A program made the position numbers and the translations under genes. Under the pieces are notes generated by a model. It had not been told where the DNA came from, ran no database searches, and saw only the letters and a list, made by a program, of their open reading frames with translations. Shown here piece by piece: positions 36,443 to 45,601 of a DNA stretch of 64,000 nt. The DNA is from Olsenella sp. An270. Its GTDB lineage: Bacteria > Actinomycetota > Coriobacteriia > Coriobacteriales > Atopobiaceae. How positions within the stretch are numbered: the stretch's first letter is position 1; the number at the start of each line of letters is the position of its first letter. The stretch is taken from positions 372,001-436,000 of the forward strand of contig NZ_NFJF01000001.1 in the NCBI RefSeq assembly GCF_002159735.1. The letters are read 5' to 3'.

Positions 36443-37135
36443 ATGGGATACTCCATCGACACCATCGTCTCGGTCGTCATCACGGTCTTGCTCGTCATGG
36501 CGTCGGCGATCGTCCACGAGGTCGCTCACGGGTGGGCGGCGCTCCTCTGCGGCGACACCACCGCGCGTGACGCGGGTCGCCTCACGCTCGACCCCCGGGC
36601 GCATCTCGACGGCTTTGGGTCGCTTCTGCTCCCGCTCGTCATGGCGCTTCTCGGCGGCCCGGTCTTTGCGTTTGCCAAGCCGGTCCCCTACAACCCGTAC
36701 AAGCTGAGGCACCCGCGCCGCGACGAGCTGCTCGTCGCCCTGGCAGGCCCCGCCTCCAACCTCGCGCAGGCCCTGCTCGGCGCCGTCGTCCTCAACCTCT
36801 CGTGGAGCGCCATCGTCGAGGGGGTCCTGACGGGGGCGCTCTCGACCGACGTGGCGTCCCTGCTGCTCCAGGTGCTCTCCACCTACGTCATGGTCAACCT
36901 CGTGCTCTGCTTCTTCAACCTCATCCCGCTCCCGCCGCTCGACGGTTCCAAGGTGGTCCTGTTCTTCCTGAGCGGGGAGGCGCGTGCGCGCTACTATCGA
37001 CTCGAGCAGTACGCCATGCCGATCCTCATCATCGCGCTCTACGTCCTGCCGTCCCTGCTCCGCCTCGACCCCGTTGGCATCTACCTCGACTGGACCGCCG
37101 GCGGGCTCTACGACCTTCTCCTGACGGGACTCTAG
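36443..37135 (+). CDS. M50-family site-2-type membrane metalloprotease
   Basis: The 230-residue protein is a short M50B-like peptidase with HEVAH (about residues 25-29) in the first membrane segment and NLIPLPPLDGSKV near residue 160 carrying the third zinc ligand. It has about five hydrophobic segments and no PDZ domain, unlike the RseP homologue at 20502. GGGGAGG precedes the ATG at 36443. This group is often next to scpA, as here; its substrate is unknown. Confidence 0.88.
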   Translation: MGYSIDTIVSVVITVLLVMASAIVHEVAHGWAALLCGDTTARDAGRLTLDPRAHLDGFGSLLLPLVMALLGGPVFAFAKPVPYNPYKLRHPRRDELLVALAGPASNLAQALLGAVVLNLSWSAIVEGVLTGALSTDVASLLLQVLSTYVMVNLVLCFFNLIPLPPLDGSKVVLFFLSGEARARYYRLEQYAMPILIIALYVLPSLLRLDPVGIYLDWTAGGLYDLLLTGL

Positions 37136-37137
37136 CC

Positions 37138-37992
37138 ATGGCATCCTACCGCGTGTCCACACAGGCGTACTCAGGTCCCTTCGACCTGCTGCTCCAGCTG
37201 GTGAGCAGGCAGCGGGTGACCATCGGCTCCATCTCCATCTCCGAGGTCGCGAGCCAGTACCTCGAGGAGGTCGAGCGCATGCGCGACCTCGACCTCGACG
37301 TCGCGAGCGACTTCGTGCTCGTCGCCTCGACGCTCCTCGACATCAAGGCGGCGTCGCTGGTGCCTGACGAGCCGCTGACCCGCTCTGCCGACGAGCTCGA
37401 CGACGAGGATGACGCCGACCTCGAGGGGCTGAGCCCCGACGAGGCGCGCGAGGTCCTCATCGCCCGCCTCATCGCCTACAAGCAGTTCCGTAGCGCGGCG
37501 GCCGCCCTCGGCGCCCGTGCCGAGGCCGAGTCCCGCATGCTTCCCAGGACCGTGGGCGCCGACCCGGAGTTCCTCGACCTCATGCCCGACTACCTTGAGG
37601 GCATCACGCTCCGAAGCCTCGCCGTCATCTGCGCCGACATCGACAGCCAGCACGAGACGTTCCTCCTCGAGGCCGAGCACGTCGCCCCGCGCCGCGTCCC
37701 CGTCGCGCTCACGATCGCCGCGGTCGACCGCCTGGTCCGCGGGCGAGGGCGCGTCACGTTCTCCGACCTGCTCGACGGCCAGGACGCCCCCGAGGTCGTC
37801 GTCGCAAACTTCCTCGCCGTCCTCGAGCTCTACAAGCGCGGGCTCGTCGACGTCACCCAGAGCGAGCTCTTCGGCGAGATCGACGTCACCCACGTCGAGG
37901 GCGCCCCTGCCTACGAGCTCGACGAATCCGTCCTCGCCGAGCTCGGCGAGGAGCCCGCGGACGAGAAGAACCTGGAGGTTTCACATGCCTGA
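37138..37992 (+). CDS. scpA: Segregation and condensation protein A
   Basis: ScpA is the kleisin that bridges SMC heads in the bacterial condensin. The 284-residue protein shows the N-terminal family block YSGPFDLLLQLVSRQRVTIG, followed by ASDFVLVASTLLDIKAASLVP, an acidic middle, and a C-terminal winged helix (FLAVLELYKRGLVDVTQ). The ATG at 37138 lies 2 nt after the M50 gene. The 3' end overlaps scpB by 8 bp. Confidence 0.94.
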   Translation: MASYRVSTQAYSGPFDLLLQLVSRQRVTIGSISISEVASQYLEEVERMRDLDLDVASDFVLVASTLLDIKAASLVPDEPLTRSADELDDEDDADLEGLSPDEAREVLIARLIAYKQFRSAAAALGARAEAESRMLPRTVGADPEFLDLMPDYLEGITLRSLAVICADIDSQHETFLLEAEHVAPRRVPVALTIAAVDRLVRGRGRVTFSDLLDGQDAPEVVVANFLAVLELYKRGLVDVTQSELFGEIDVTHVEGAPAYELDESVLAELGEEPADEKNLEVSHA

Positions 37993-38674
37993 CCTGAACC
38001 GTCTTGACTCCTCGTCGCTGAAGGGGCTTCTCGAGGCGCTCCTGCTCGTCTCGGACGACTCTGTCCCCGCGACCGACCTGGCGCGTGCCGCCGGCGTAGA
38101 GCCGGGGGAGGCCGCCCAGGCGCTCGCCGAGCTCTCCGCCGAGTACGCCGACGCCAACCGCGGGTTCCAGCTCCGCGAGGTCGCGGGCGGCTGGCGCCTG
38201 TTCACGCACCCTGCCTACCACGACCAGGTGGCCGACTACGTGCTCTCCTGGGACACGCGCCGGCTCTCACAGGCCGCCCTCGAGACGCTCGCGGTCGTTG
38301 CCTACCACCAGCCCGTCACCCGCGAGGGCGTTCGCGCGATCCGCGGCGTCAACTCCGACGGCGTGATCGCCTCGCTCAGGGAGAAGGGGCTCGTCCGCGA
38401 GGTCGGGCGCGACCGCGACCACGGCGGCGCCCAGCTCTGGGGCACCACGCGCCTCTTCCTGGAGCACTTTGGCCTGAAGAGCCTCCGCGAGCTCCCGCCA
38501 CTCGAGGACTTTGCCCCGGACGAGGAGTCGCGCCGCTTCATCCGCGAGCGCCTCTCCGGGCGCTCCATCGCCTCCACGCTCGAGGAGACCGCCGAAGACA
38601 TGGACGACGAGCGCGAGCTCCTCGACGACTACGAGTCCGACGAGACCGAGCCCTCGGACGCGAGCGATGAGTGA
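37985..38674 (+). CDS. scpB: Segregation and condensation protein B
   Basis: ScpB is the winged-helix partner of ScpA in condensin. The 229-residue protein contains LKGLLEALLLVSDD, FQLREVAGGWRLFTHP and LSQAALETLAVVAYHQPVTR followed by IRGVNSDGVIASL, all family blocks. It ends with an acidic tail of about 40 residues. It overlaps scpA and the next gene, so translation is coupled. Confidence 0.95.
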   Translation: MPDLNRLDSSSLKGLLEALLLVSDDSVPATDLARAAGVEPGEAAQALAELSAEYADANRGFQLREVAGGWRLFTHPAYHDQVADYVLSWDTRRLSQAALETLAVVAYHQPVTREGVRAIRGVNSDGVIASLREKGLVREVGRDRDHGGAQLWGTTRLFLEHFGLKSLRELPPLEDFAPDEESRRFIRERLSGRSIASTLEETAEDMDDERELLDDYESDETEPSDASDE

Positions 38675-39503
38675 CCCCATCCGCGAGAGCGGCGTCTATC
38701 CCATGCGACTGCAGCGCTTCCTCGCGCGCGCCGGCGCCGCCAGCCGGCGCGGCTCCGAGCGCCTCATGACCGAGGGGCGCGTGCGCGTCAACGGCGTGGT
38801 CGTCACCGAGCTCGGCAGCAAGGTCGACCCCGAGCGTGACGAGGTGACCGTCGACGGCCGGCCAGTGCGCCTCGAGGAGCGGCCGGTGACCATCGTGCTC
38901 AACAAGCCCGCGGGCTACGTCACCACCATGAGCGACCCCCAGGGCAGGCGCACCGTCGCCGAGCTCGTGCCCACGAGGGAGCACCCCGGCCTCTTCCCGG
39001 TGGGAAGGCTCGACCTCGACACGACGGGGCTTCTGCTGTTCACCACAGACGGTGACCTGGGCCAGGCGCTGCTCCATCCCTCGCGCCACGTCGAGAAGCA
39101 CTACGTCGCGCTCGTCTCGGGCACGCCTAGCGAGATCGACCTCGACCGGCTCCGTCGCGGTATCATGCTCGACGACGGTCCTGCGGCGCCCGCCAAGGCC
39201 CGCCTGGTCGGCCCCGACGAGCGGTCCTTCTCGACGGTCGCCCCGCATGGTGCCGGCAGGACGGGAGGCGGCGAGCCTAACGCCGTCGTCGGCCTAACCA
39301 TCCACGAGGGTCGCAAGCACCAGGTCAAGAAGATGATGCTCGCCATCGGCCATCGCGTGCTCGCGCTCCACCGCGACGCCTTCGGGCCCGTTCGGCTCGG
39401 GGGCGTCCGCGAGGGGGAGTGGCGCGAGGTGACCGAGGCCGAGCGCGCGGAGCTCGACGGGATCTGCACACGGACAAGGAGAGACCATGATCGTAGCCAT
39501 TGA
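38667..39503 (+). CDS. RsuA/RluB-family pseudouridine synthase
   Basis: Members isomerise specific uridines in 16S or 23S rRNA. The protein has up to 278 residues, with an N-terminal S4-like RNA-binding domain (MRLQRFLARAGAASRRGSE) and the catalytic Asp in FPVGRLDLDTTGLLLFT. IHEGRKHQVKKMM is the family C-terminal block. The longer ATG at 38667 overlaps scpB; an ATG at 38703 matches the usual family N-terminus better and may be the true start. Confidence 0.92.
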   Translation: MSDPIRESGVYPMRLQRFLARAGAASRRGSERLMTEGRVRVNGVVVTELGSKVDPERDEVTVDGRPVRLEERPVTIVLNKPAGYVTTMSDPQGRRTVAELVPTREHPGLFPVGRLDLDTTGLLLFTTDGDLGQALLHPSRHVEKHYVALVSGTPSEIDLDRLRRGIMLDDGPAAPAKARLVGPDERSFSTVAPHGAGRTGGGEPNAVVGLTIHEGRKHQVKKMMLAIGHRVLALHRDAFGPVRLGGVREGEWREVTEAERAELDGICTRTRRDHDRSH

Positions 39504-40197
39504 CGGGCCGTCCGGCTCCGGGAAGTCCTCCGTCGCGAGAGAGATCGCGCGGCGCTGTGACCTCACCTATCTCGACACCGGCGCGATGTACCGCTCGGTC
39601 GCCTACGTCTGCCTGGAGCGCGGCGTGGACCCCGATGATGCGGACGCCGTGGCCAAGGTCGCCCGTGACGTCACGATCGAGTTCGTCCCGGACGGCGACG
39701 GCCAGCGGGTGCTCGCCAACGGCGAGGACGTCACCGCTCAGATCAGGACGCCCGAGGTCGAGCTCGCGGTCTCGCCCGTCTCCGCCAACCCGAGGGTCCG
39801 CGAGACCATGGTCGCCCTCCAGCGCGCAGCCGGCGAGCGGGGCGACGTCGTGGCCGAGGGTCGCGACATCGGCACCGTCGTCTTCCCCGGGGCCGACGTG
39901 AAGGTCTTTCTTAGCGCCTCGCCCGAGGCCCGCGCGCGCCGGCGCGCGGTGCAGCGCGGTGGCGGCAACCTCGCGACGGGCGATGCCGTGAGCGTTGACG
40001 CCCGCGCCGAGCAGAAGATTCTCGAGGACCTCGTGCGCCGCGACGCCTACGACTCCTCCCGCGAGGCCTCCCCGCTGCGGCCCGCCGACGACGCGCACCA
40101 CATCGACTCCTCCGAGCTTTCGTTCGAGGACGTCGTGAGCGCCATCCTGGGGCTCTCCCCGGAGCTGGCCACCCGCGCCGAGGGGAGGCTCGCATGA
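39487..40197 (+). CDS. cmk: Cytidylate kinase
   Basis: Cmk phosphorylates CMP and dCMP. The 236-residue protein has the P-loop IAIDGPSGSGKSSVAREIA, YLDTGAMYRSVAY, and the CMP-binding block VVAEGRDIGTVVFPGADVK. AAGGAGAG precedes the ATG, which overlaps the upstream gene by 17 bp. It is followed by plsC and ispH, a frequent cluster. Confidence 0.96.
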   Translation: MIVAIDGPSGSGKSSVAREIARRCDLTYLDTGAMYRSVAYVCLERGVDPDDADAVAKVARDVTIEFVPDGDGQRVLANGEDVTAQIRTPEVELAVSPVSANPRVRETMVALQRAAGERGDVVAEGRDIGTVVFPGADVKVFLSASPEARARRRAVQRGGGNLATGDAVSVDARAEQKILEDLVRRDAYDSSREASPLRPADDAHHIDSSELSFEDVVSAILGLSPELATRAEGRLA

Positions 40198-40922
40198 GCT
40201 CCGCCGACGAGAGGGGAGGGCGCATGCACGCCTTCTCCGGCAACAGCTTTGACGACTACTACGACCACGACATCCGCGAGCACCCGCTCCCCGGAAGGCT
40301 CCTGATCGGCGCCGTCGTCCGCATCCTGTGGGTCATCACCAAGTTCCTCTGGCCCTGGCGCATCGAGAACGCCGAGCTGCTCACGAACGACCCGCGCGGT
40401 CGCGTCATCATCATGAACCACGAGTCCATGCTCGACCCGGTCGTGATCGTCGTGTCACTGTGGCTCGCAGGCGTGCCCGTCCGCACCGTGTACAAGGGCG
40501 ACTTCGACAAGATCTTGCCGGCGACGTGGCTCTTCTCGCGCGCGGGAGGTTTCCCGGTGCAGCGCGGCACCGCCGACATGAAGACCGTGCGCCGCGCCCG
40601 TGCGATGCTCATGCGCGGCGAGAGCGTTCTCATCTACCCCGAGGGCACCCGCGTCCGCAACGACGCCGACCAGGAGGCCCACGGAGGCTACGCGATCATG
40701 GCGCAGCTCGCCAAGGCCCCGGTCCAGCCCGTCGCCATCATCGGGGCCCGTCACCTGAGCTTCCGCAGGCCCGTCTACGTGAGGGCCGAGAAGCCCATCG
40801 AGTGGTCTGAGATCGGCGCCGAGAAGCGCAAGGAGCAGCTCGCCGAGATGGAGCGCATCGGCATGGCGTGCGTCTACGCCCTGCGCGACCAGCTTCGCGA
40901 AGACTACCCCGGGGTTGACTGA
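40194..40922 (+). CDS. plsC: 1-acyl-sn-glycerol-3-phosphate acyltransferase
   Basis: PlsC-like enzymes add the second acyl chain in phosphatidic acid synthesis. The 242-residue protein has a hydrophobic N-terminal segment (about 37-55) and the HX4D motif NHESMLD. FPVQRGTADMK and VLIYPEGTRVR provide the glycerol-phosphate contacts. The ATG overlaps the cmk stop. Together with cdsA, plsY and the pgsA-like gene it covers phospholipid synthesis. Confidence 0.9.
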   Translation: MSSADERGGRMHAFSGNSFDDYYDHDIREHPLPGRLLIGAVVRILWVITKFLWPWRIENAELLTNDPRGRVIIMNHESMLDPVVIVVSLWLAGVPVRTVYKGDFDKILPATWLFSRAGGFPVQRGTADMKTVRRARAMLMRGESVLIYPEGTRVRNDADQEAHGGYAIMAQLAKAPVQPVAIIGARHLSFRRPVYVRAEKPIEWSEIGAEKRKEQLAEMERIGMACVYALRDQLREDYPGVD

Positions 40923-40923
40923 C

Positions 40924-41766
40924 ATGCCGGAAATTCGCGTCGCGAGCGAGGCGGGCGCCTGCTACGGCGTCGAGCGCGCCCTGCAGATGGTCGAGGCCGC
41001 CGCGGACGAGCGGACGGGCGCCGTGCACACGCTCGGGCCGCTTATCCACAACCCGCGGGTGGTCTCCGACCTCGCTGCGCGCGGGGTCGACGCGGTCGAG
41101 CGCCCCGAGCAGGCCGCGGGCGACACGCTGCTTCTGCGCACGCACGGGACCGCCCCCGCCGAGGAGGCGCGCGCCCGCGAGCTCTGCGCCCGCGTCCTGG
41201 ACGCCACGTGCCCGTTCGTGAAGAAGGTGCACCTGGCGGCCGAGCGCCTCTCGCGCGAGGGCTACCAGGTCGTCGTCGTGGGAGAGGCGGGTCACCCCGA
41301 GGTCGAGGCCACGCTGCCGCACGCCCCGGGCGCCGTCGTGGTGGGCTCCGCCGACGAGGCCCGCGCGCTGCCGCACGCCCGCAAGGTGGGGGTCGTGGTG
41401 CAGACGACGGCTCGTCGCGCCCTTCTCGCCGAGGTCGTGGAGGCGCTTCTCGGCCGCGCCGAGGAGGTCCGCGTGATCAACACGATCTGCGAGGCCACGG
41501 CCGGGCACCAGGCCGCCGCCGACGAGCTCGCCCGTGAGGCGGACGTCATGGTGGTGATCGGCGGGCGCATCTCGGCCAACACCACACGCCTCGCCGAGAT
41601 CTCCGCCGCCCGCTGCCCGCGGACGCACCACGTCGAGGGTGCCGACGAGCTCAGGCCCGAGTGGTTCGAGGGCGCCGAGGTCATCGGGATCACCGCCGGC
41701 GCGAGCACCCCGGCGAGCCAGATCGAGGCCGTGCGTGCAGAGATCGCCCGCATGGTGGGGGAGTAG
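40924..41766 (+). CDS. ispH: 4-hydroxy-3-methylbut-2-enyl diphosphate reductase
   Basis: IspH converts HMBPP to IPP and DMAPP, ending the MEP pathway. The 280-residue protein has the three cluster Cys in ACYGVERA, DATCPFV and NTICEAT, plus LGPLIHNPRVV and TAGASTPASQ, the latter a substrate-binding block. The ATG at 40924 starts 1 nt after the plsC stop. A structured intergenic element follows. Confidence 0.96.
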   Translation: MPEIRVASEAGACYGVERALQMVEAAADERTGAVHTLGPLIHNPRVVSDLAARGVDAVERPEQAAGDTLLLRTHGTAPAEEARARELCARVLDATCPFVKKVHLAAERLSREGYQVVVVGEAGHPEVEATLPHAPGAVVVGSADEARALPHARKVGVVVQTTARRALLAEVVEALLGRAEEVRVINTICEATAGHQAAADELAREADVMVVIGGRISANTTRLAEISAARCPRTHHVEGADELRPEWFEGAEVIGITAGASTPASQIEAVRAEIARMVGE

Positions 41767-41775
41767 CGAGCGTAC

Positions 41776-41901
41776 GTCCTTCTCGCCCCGGGGCAAATAA
41801 CGCACAAAATCGTACATGTGCGTTATTTTCAACTGGGCATATAGATTGTTGTGCTTGATTTTGTACGTTATTGGTCGCGGGAAGCATCGGGCGAGAAGAA
41901 C
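41776..41901. repeat. nested palindromic intergenic element, copy 2 (core TCAACTGGGCA)
   Basis: The outer arms GTCCTTCTCGCCC (41776-41788) and GGGCGAGAAGAAC (41889-41901) are inverted with one mismatch. The inner arm AATAACGCACAAAATC (41796-41811) pairs with GATTTTGTACGTTATT (41857-41872) with one mismatch. It also pairs locally with GTGCGTTATT (41818-41827), so two alternative hairpins are possible. TCAACTGGGCA lies between at 41829-41839. Outer arms, core and part order match the element at 22981, while the inner arms differ in sequence. Confidence 0.8.
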
Positions 41902-41912
41902 GGGGGCCGTTG

Positions 41913-43298
41913 ATGGCGGAGCAGAAGCGCGCGGACTACGCCTCCACGAGGCCGCAGGCGGACGGCGCCTGGGTCGCCGCCGTTGAGGAGGGGAGCCCCG
42001 CCTGGGAGGCTGGCATCGAGCCGGGCATGCGCATCGAGCGCGTGAACGGCGCCGTGCCGCGCGACCTCATCGACTGGCGCTGGGAGGCGGACGGCGCCTG
42101 CTGCGAGCTCGAGGTCTTTGACCCGCGCGACGGCACGACGACCCCCTGCGAGCTCTGGCGCGAGCCCGGACAGGACTGGGGCGTCGACTTCACCGACGTC
42201 CTCTTTGACGGGATCCGCACCTGCGTGAACGCCTGCCAGTTCTGCTTCATGGCGATGCTGCCGCCGGAGGCCCGCGCCACGCTCACGCTGCGCGACGACG
42301 ACTACCGTCTCTCCTTCCTGCAGGGCAACTTCGTGACGCTCACCAACGTCTCCGACGACGAGGCCGAGCGCATCGTCACCTGCGGGCTCTCGCCGATGAA
42401 CGTATCCATCCACGCGATCACGCCCGAGGTGCGTCGTGACCTCATCGGCAGGCGCGCCGACCGAGGCATCGAGGTGCTCGAGCAGCTGCTCGCGGGCGGC
42501 ATCGAGGTCCACGCGCAGATCGTGCTCTGCCCGGGCATCAACGACGGGGACGAGCTTGCCGCCACGCTCGACTGGGTCGAGGCACGCCCCGGCATCACCT
42601 CGCTCGCCATCGTGCCGCTCGGCTACACCAAGCACAGCCGGCGCTTCAAGAGCTCCTACTCAGACGACGTCGAGGCCTCGCGGGCGGTGGTCCGTCTGCT
42701 CGAGCCCTACCAGGAGCGGGCGAGAAGGACGCTCGGCATCACGCGCTTCCAGCTCTCCGACGAGTTCTATGTCGACGCCGGCCTGCCCGTGCCGCCAGCC
42801 GCGACCTACGACGGCTACCCGCAGTTCTACGACGGCATCGGCATGCTGCGGAGCTTCCTCGACGAGACGGCCCTCGTCGCGCAGGGTCGCCACGACGACC
42901 TGCGACGCATTGACGATGCGCTTGCCGAGAAGGACCTCCGCCTGGAGCTCGTCTGCGGAGAGGCGGCGGCCGAGACGATCGACGTGTTCTGCCGCGAGCT
43001 CTCGCCCGCAGGTCGCGTGCGCACCCGCGCGATCAGAAACGACTACTTTGGCGGCGACGTCAACGTCACGGGCCTCATCGTCTCCGAGGACCTGCTCGCA
43101 CAGCTGCCCGCCGACCTCATCGGCACGATCGTCGTCCTCCCCGAGGTGATGTTCAACTTTGACCGGCTCACCCTCGACGGCGACACGCAGGACCACATTG
43201 TCGATGAACTCCGAAGCCGCGGCGCGCTCGTGACCGTGAGCGTCCCCAACCCCGGGGACTACCTCGACGCCATTCTCAGCTTGCTGAAGAACGCGTGA
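41913..43298 (+). CDS. DUF512 radical SAM protein with PDZ-like domain
   Basis: This is a conserved family of unknown reaction found beside der in many Firmicutes and Actinobacteria. The 461-residue protein has an N-terminal PDZ-like domain (VEEGSPAWEAGIEPGMRIERV). The radical-SAM Cys motif is CVNACQFCFMAMLP (CX3CX2C, about residue 100), followed by LSPMNVSIHAITPEVR. The C-terminal DUF512 includes TRAIRNDYFGGDVNVTGLI. The ATG at 41913 is used; the frame is open to 41871 inside the repeat element. Confidence 0.9.
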   Translation: MAEQKRADYASTRPQADGAWVAAVEEGSPAWEAGIEPGMRIERVNGAVPRDLIDWRWEADGACCELEVFDPRDGTTTPCELWREPGQDWGVDFTDVLFDGIRTCVNACQFCFMAMLPPEARATLTLRDDDYRLSFLQGNFVTLTNVSDDEAERIVTCGLSPMNVSIHAITPEVRRDLIGRRADRGIEVLEQLLAGGIEVHAQIVLCPGINDGDELAATLDWVEARPGITSLAIVPLGYTKHSRRFKSSYSDDVEASRAVVRLLEPYQERARRTLGITRFQLSDEFYVDAGLPVPPAATYDGYPQFYDGIGMLRSFLDETALVAQGRHDDLRRIDDALAEKDLRLELVCGEAAAETIDVFCRELSPAGRVRTRAIRNDYFGGDVNVTGLIVSEDLLAQLPADLIGTIVVLPEVMFNFDRLTLDGDTQDHIVDELRSRGALVTVSVPNPGDYLDAILSLLKNA

Positions 43299-43354
43299 CG
43301 GACCTCGACGCCGTCGCGCTAGAATTGCCCTAGCAACTGAGACGGAGGCCCCGC

Positions 43355-45592
43355 ATGAGCATGACGTCAGGACAGAGGTCTGTATGCGTCTTCGCCTGTG
43401 AGGCGGACGAGAGGGTCGCCTCTGTCGTCAGGGATGTCGCCCGCTCCGAGGGGCTCAGGGTGGTCGCGGCCAGCACGGGTGACGCTCCTGCGGACCTCTG
43501 CATCGTCTTGATGTCTCTCTCGGCCGTCCGGGACCACGAGTTCCTCCGCATCGCAAACGCGGTGTCCTCGAACGCATCCGTCACCATTCCCGTGCGCCTC
43601 GACGAGGTGCGTCCCGAGCAGGCGGGCGAACCTGGGTCGCCCATAAGGGAGCGTAACTGGGCCGACTTCTCCCAGAGCTCGGGTCGAGACCAGGAGCCCT
43701 GGGAGCTCCTCATGCGCTCCAACGTGGATCTCTATGACGACTTCTACGATCTTGACGAGCGTGCGCGGCGCTGGGAGCTATGCGACCACGACGCGAGCTA
43801 CCTGCTGCAGGACGTCAAGGCTGCCGCGCGGGCCCATGAGGTGCTCGACGCCCTCGCGGACGATCCCTATCAGCGACCGAACAAGGTGATGCGGGACTAC
43901 GTCGAAGCGTCGACGCAGCATGCGGCAAAGGAGCGCAGGCGACTTGGAAATCGATGGGTGCGAACCATCTGCGCAGCGCTCTTTATCGTCATCGCGTTCG
44001 TTCTATCAAACGTGGTGCTTCAGTACTATCAGTTCCACGCCGAGCTGTTGAGAGAGTCCATGGACGGGCTCGACACAAACAACGACCCGGAATACGCCGC
44101 ACTACGACTGCTCCAAATCGGCGCGAACGAGAACGTCAACTCGGACACCGGCTTCTACCAGACCATCGACGCCCTCTCCTCCATCTGGAAGATCTCCGAG
44201 CTCGGCCTCGCGGAGGCGGAGGCCGGGACCGGTGCCCAAGGGGAGGCGGTCTTCACCGACGACGGTGAGAGGGTCTTTGTTGCCGGGGCGGAGGGGACCG
44301 TTCAGTCCTGGGTCCCGAGAACCGCGGAAGCCGCGGACAACCGCTACGTTTCCGCACGCGATCGGTTCACCTTCGACGCTACGCCGGATGGCGCGCTTCT
44401 CGTCGTCGCGGACGAGGACGGTCTGAGGCGCTTTGACACCAGCACATGGGAGAGGGTCGACCTGGGGTATGACGGCCCCGCTATCGAGAGCGTCGCGGTC
44501 TCGGCGGACGGAATGCGAGCGCTCGGGGCGACCGAGGACGGAATCGTGCTCGTCGACCTTGACGACGGGACGGTCGCGGCCAAGCTCGCCGCAGATTCCA
44601 CGCTGGCCGTCGAGCGAACGCCAGACGGTCTCCGCGCGCTCGTTCGTACCGACTCCGACGTGCAGTTTGTTGACGGGGAGAGCTTGAATCCGCTCGCACG
44701 TGCCACGATTCCCGAGAGCGCTGACTGTGTCGGCGCGATTGGCGAAATCGGCGCCGTCATCTGGTCTGACGGACGACTCGGCTTGCTCGCCCCGAGCGCT
44801 GACGAGCTTTCCCCGATTGCCTTCTCAACGAAGAGCCGGCCTCTCGACCTCGCCATCTCGGGGAAGAGCGTCATCGTTGTCACAGAGGAGGGTGGCGCGC
44901 AGGTCGTCGACGTTCCCACCGGGGCGACCCTGGCCAGGCTAGGCACGAGCATGGCCGGCGTCGTCTTTGCAGACGCAACGGAAGCGGGCCTTATGAGCTG
45001 CGGGAACGGCGTCACGACGAGCATCTACTCCCTCGAGGGCATCGCACCCGGAGACGAGGCCCCGAGTGGGGCGCTGGTCAGCGAGTCACTGGAATGCAGC
45101 ACGTCGGATGGAACCTTCGCCATCCGTTCGGACGGTGCCGAGAAGTTCGTCCTGACCTATGGCGGGAAGGACCACGACTACACCTTCCAGGGAACCCATG
45201 GGGAGCGCGACGACATCACGGCAGCTGCATGCGCGTATCTGCCGGCTCGCTACGTCATTGGCACACGGTCGGGAGGGGTCACCACCTACACGATGCTACA
45301 GGGCGAGGACGGCATCACCATGGTCTCCACGCGGGAGTGGGACACGCCAGACGGCTCTTCCGTCGAGGCCGTGGGATGGAGTGAGGACGGCGAGCGCCTC
45401 GTCGTGAGGGCCGGAGGACGCTGGTGGACCCCCTATGCCAACTCCGATGCCATCGGTCTGCAGGGGATCGCCTCCACCATCAAGGAGCGCGAGCCGGCCG
45501 TGTGGACCAAGACGGAGATTGAGTCGTTCCCCGAGGACTTCGTCGAGAGCATGGGGATGCGCGTGGCGACCCCCTTGCCTGAGCCCCGCTAG
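43355..45592 (+). CDS. TIR-like/transmembrane/beta-propeller protein A
   Basis: The 745-residue protein was not assigned to a named family. Residues 8-105 look like a diverged TIR fold: RSVCVFACEADERVASVV, then ADLCIVLMSLSAVRDHEFLRI, then VTIPVRLDEV. The usual W-C-x-x-E catalytic block is not evident. A basic stretch precedes one transmembrane segment (about 202-222). The remaining 500 residues are short beta-rich repeats such as EAVFTDDGERVFVAGAEGTV and VEAVGWSEDGERLVVRAGG, typical of WD40/PQQ-like propellers. GGAGG lies 6 nt before the ATG. TAGAAT at 43320-43325 may be the -10. The stop is 9 nt before gene B, which has the same layout. Confidence 0.75.
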   Translation: MSMTSGQRSVCVFACEADERVASVVRDVARSEGLRVVAASTGDAPADLCIVLMSLSAVRDHEFLRIANAVSSNASVTIPVRLDEVRPEQAGEPGSPIRERNWADFSQSSGRDQEPWELLMRSNVDLYDDFYDLDERARRWELCDHDASYLLQDVKAAARAHEVLDALADDPYQRPNKVMRDYVEASTQHAAKERRRLGNRWVRTICAALFIVIAFVLSNVVLQYYQFHAELLRESMDGLDTNNDPEYAALRLLQIGANENVNSDTGFYQTIDALSSIWKISELGLAEAEAGTGAQGEAVFTDDGERVFVAGAEGTVQSWVPRTAEAADNRYVSARDRFTFDATPDGALLVVADEDGLRRFDTSTWERVDLGYDGPAIESVAVSADGMRALGATEDGIVLVDLDDGTVAAKLAADSTLAVERTPDGLRALVRTDSDVQFVDGESLNPLARATIPESADCVGAIGEIGAVIWSDGRLGLLAPSADELSPIAFSTKSRPLDLAISGKSVIVVTEEGGAQVVDVPTGATLARLGTSMAGVVFADATEAGLMSCGNGVTTSIYSLEGIAPGDEAPSGALVSESLECSTSDGTFAIRSDGAEKFVLTYGGKDHDYTFQGTHGERDDITAAACAYLPARYVIGTRSGGVTTYTMLQGEDGITMVSTREWDTPDGSSVEAVGWSEDGERLVVRAGGRWWTPYANSDAIGLQGIASTIKEREPAVWTKTEIESFPEDFVESMGMRVATPLPEPR

Positions 45593-45601
45593 GAGGAGAG
45601 C

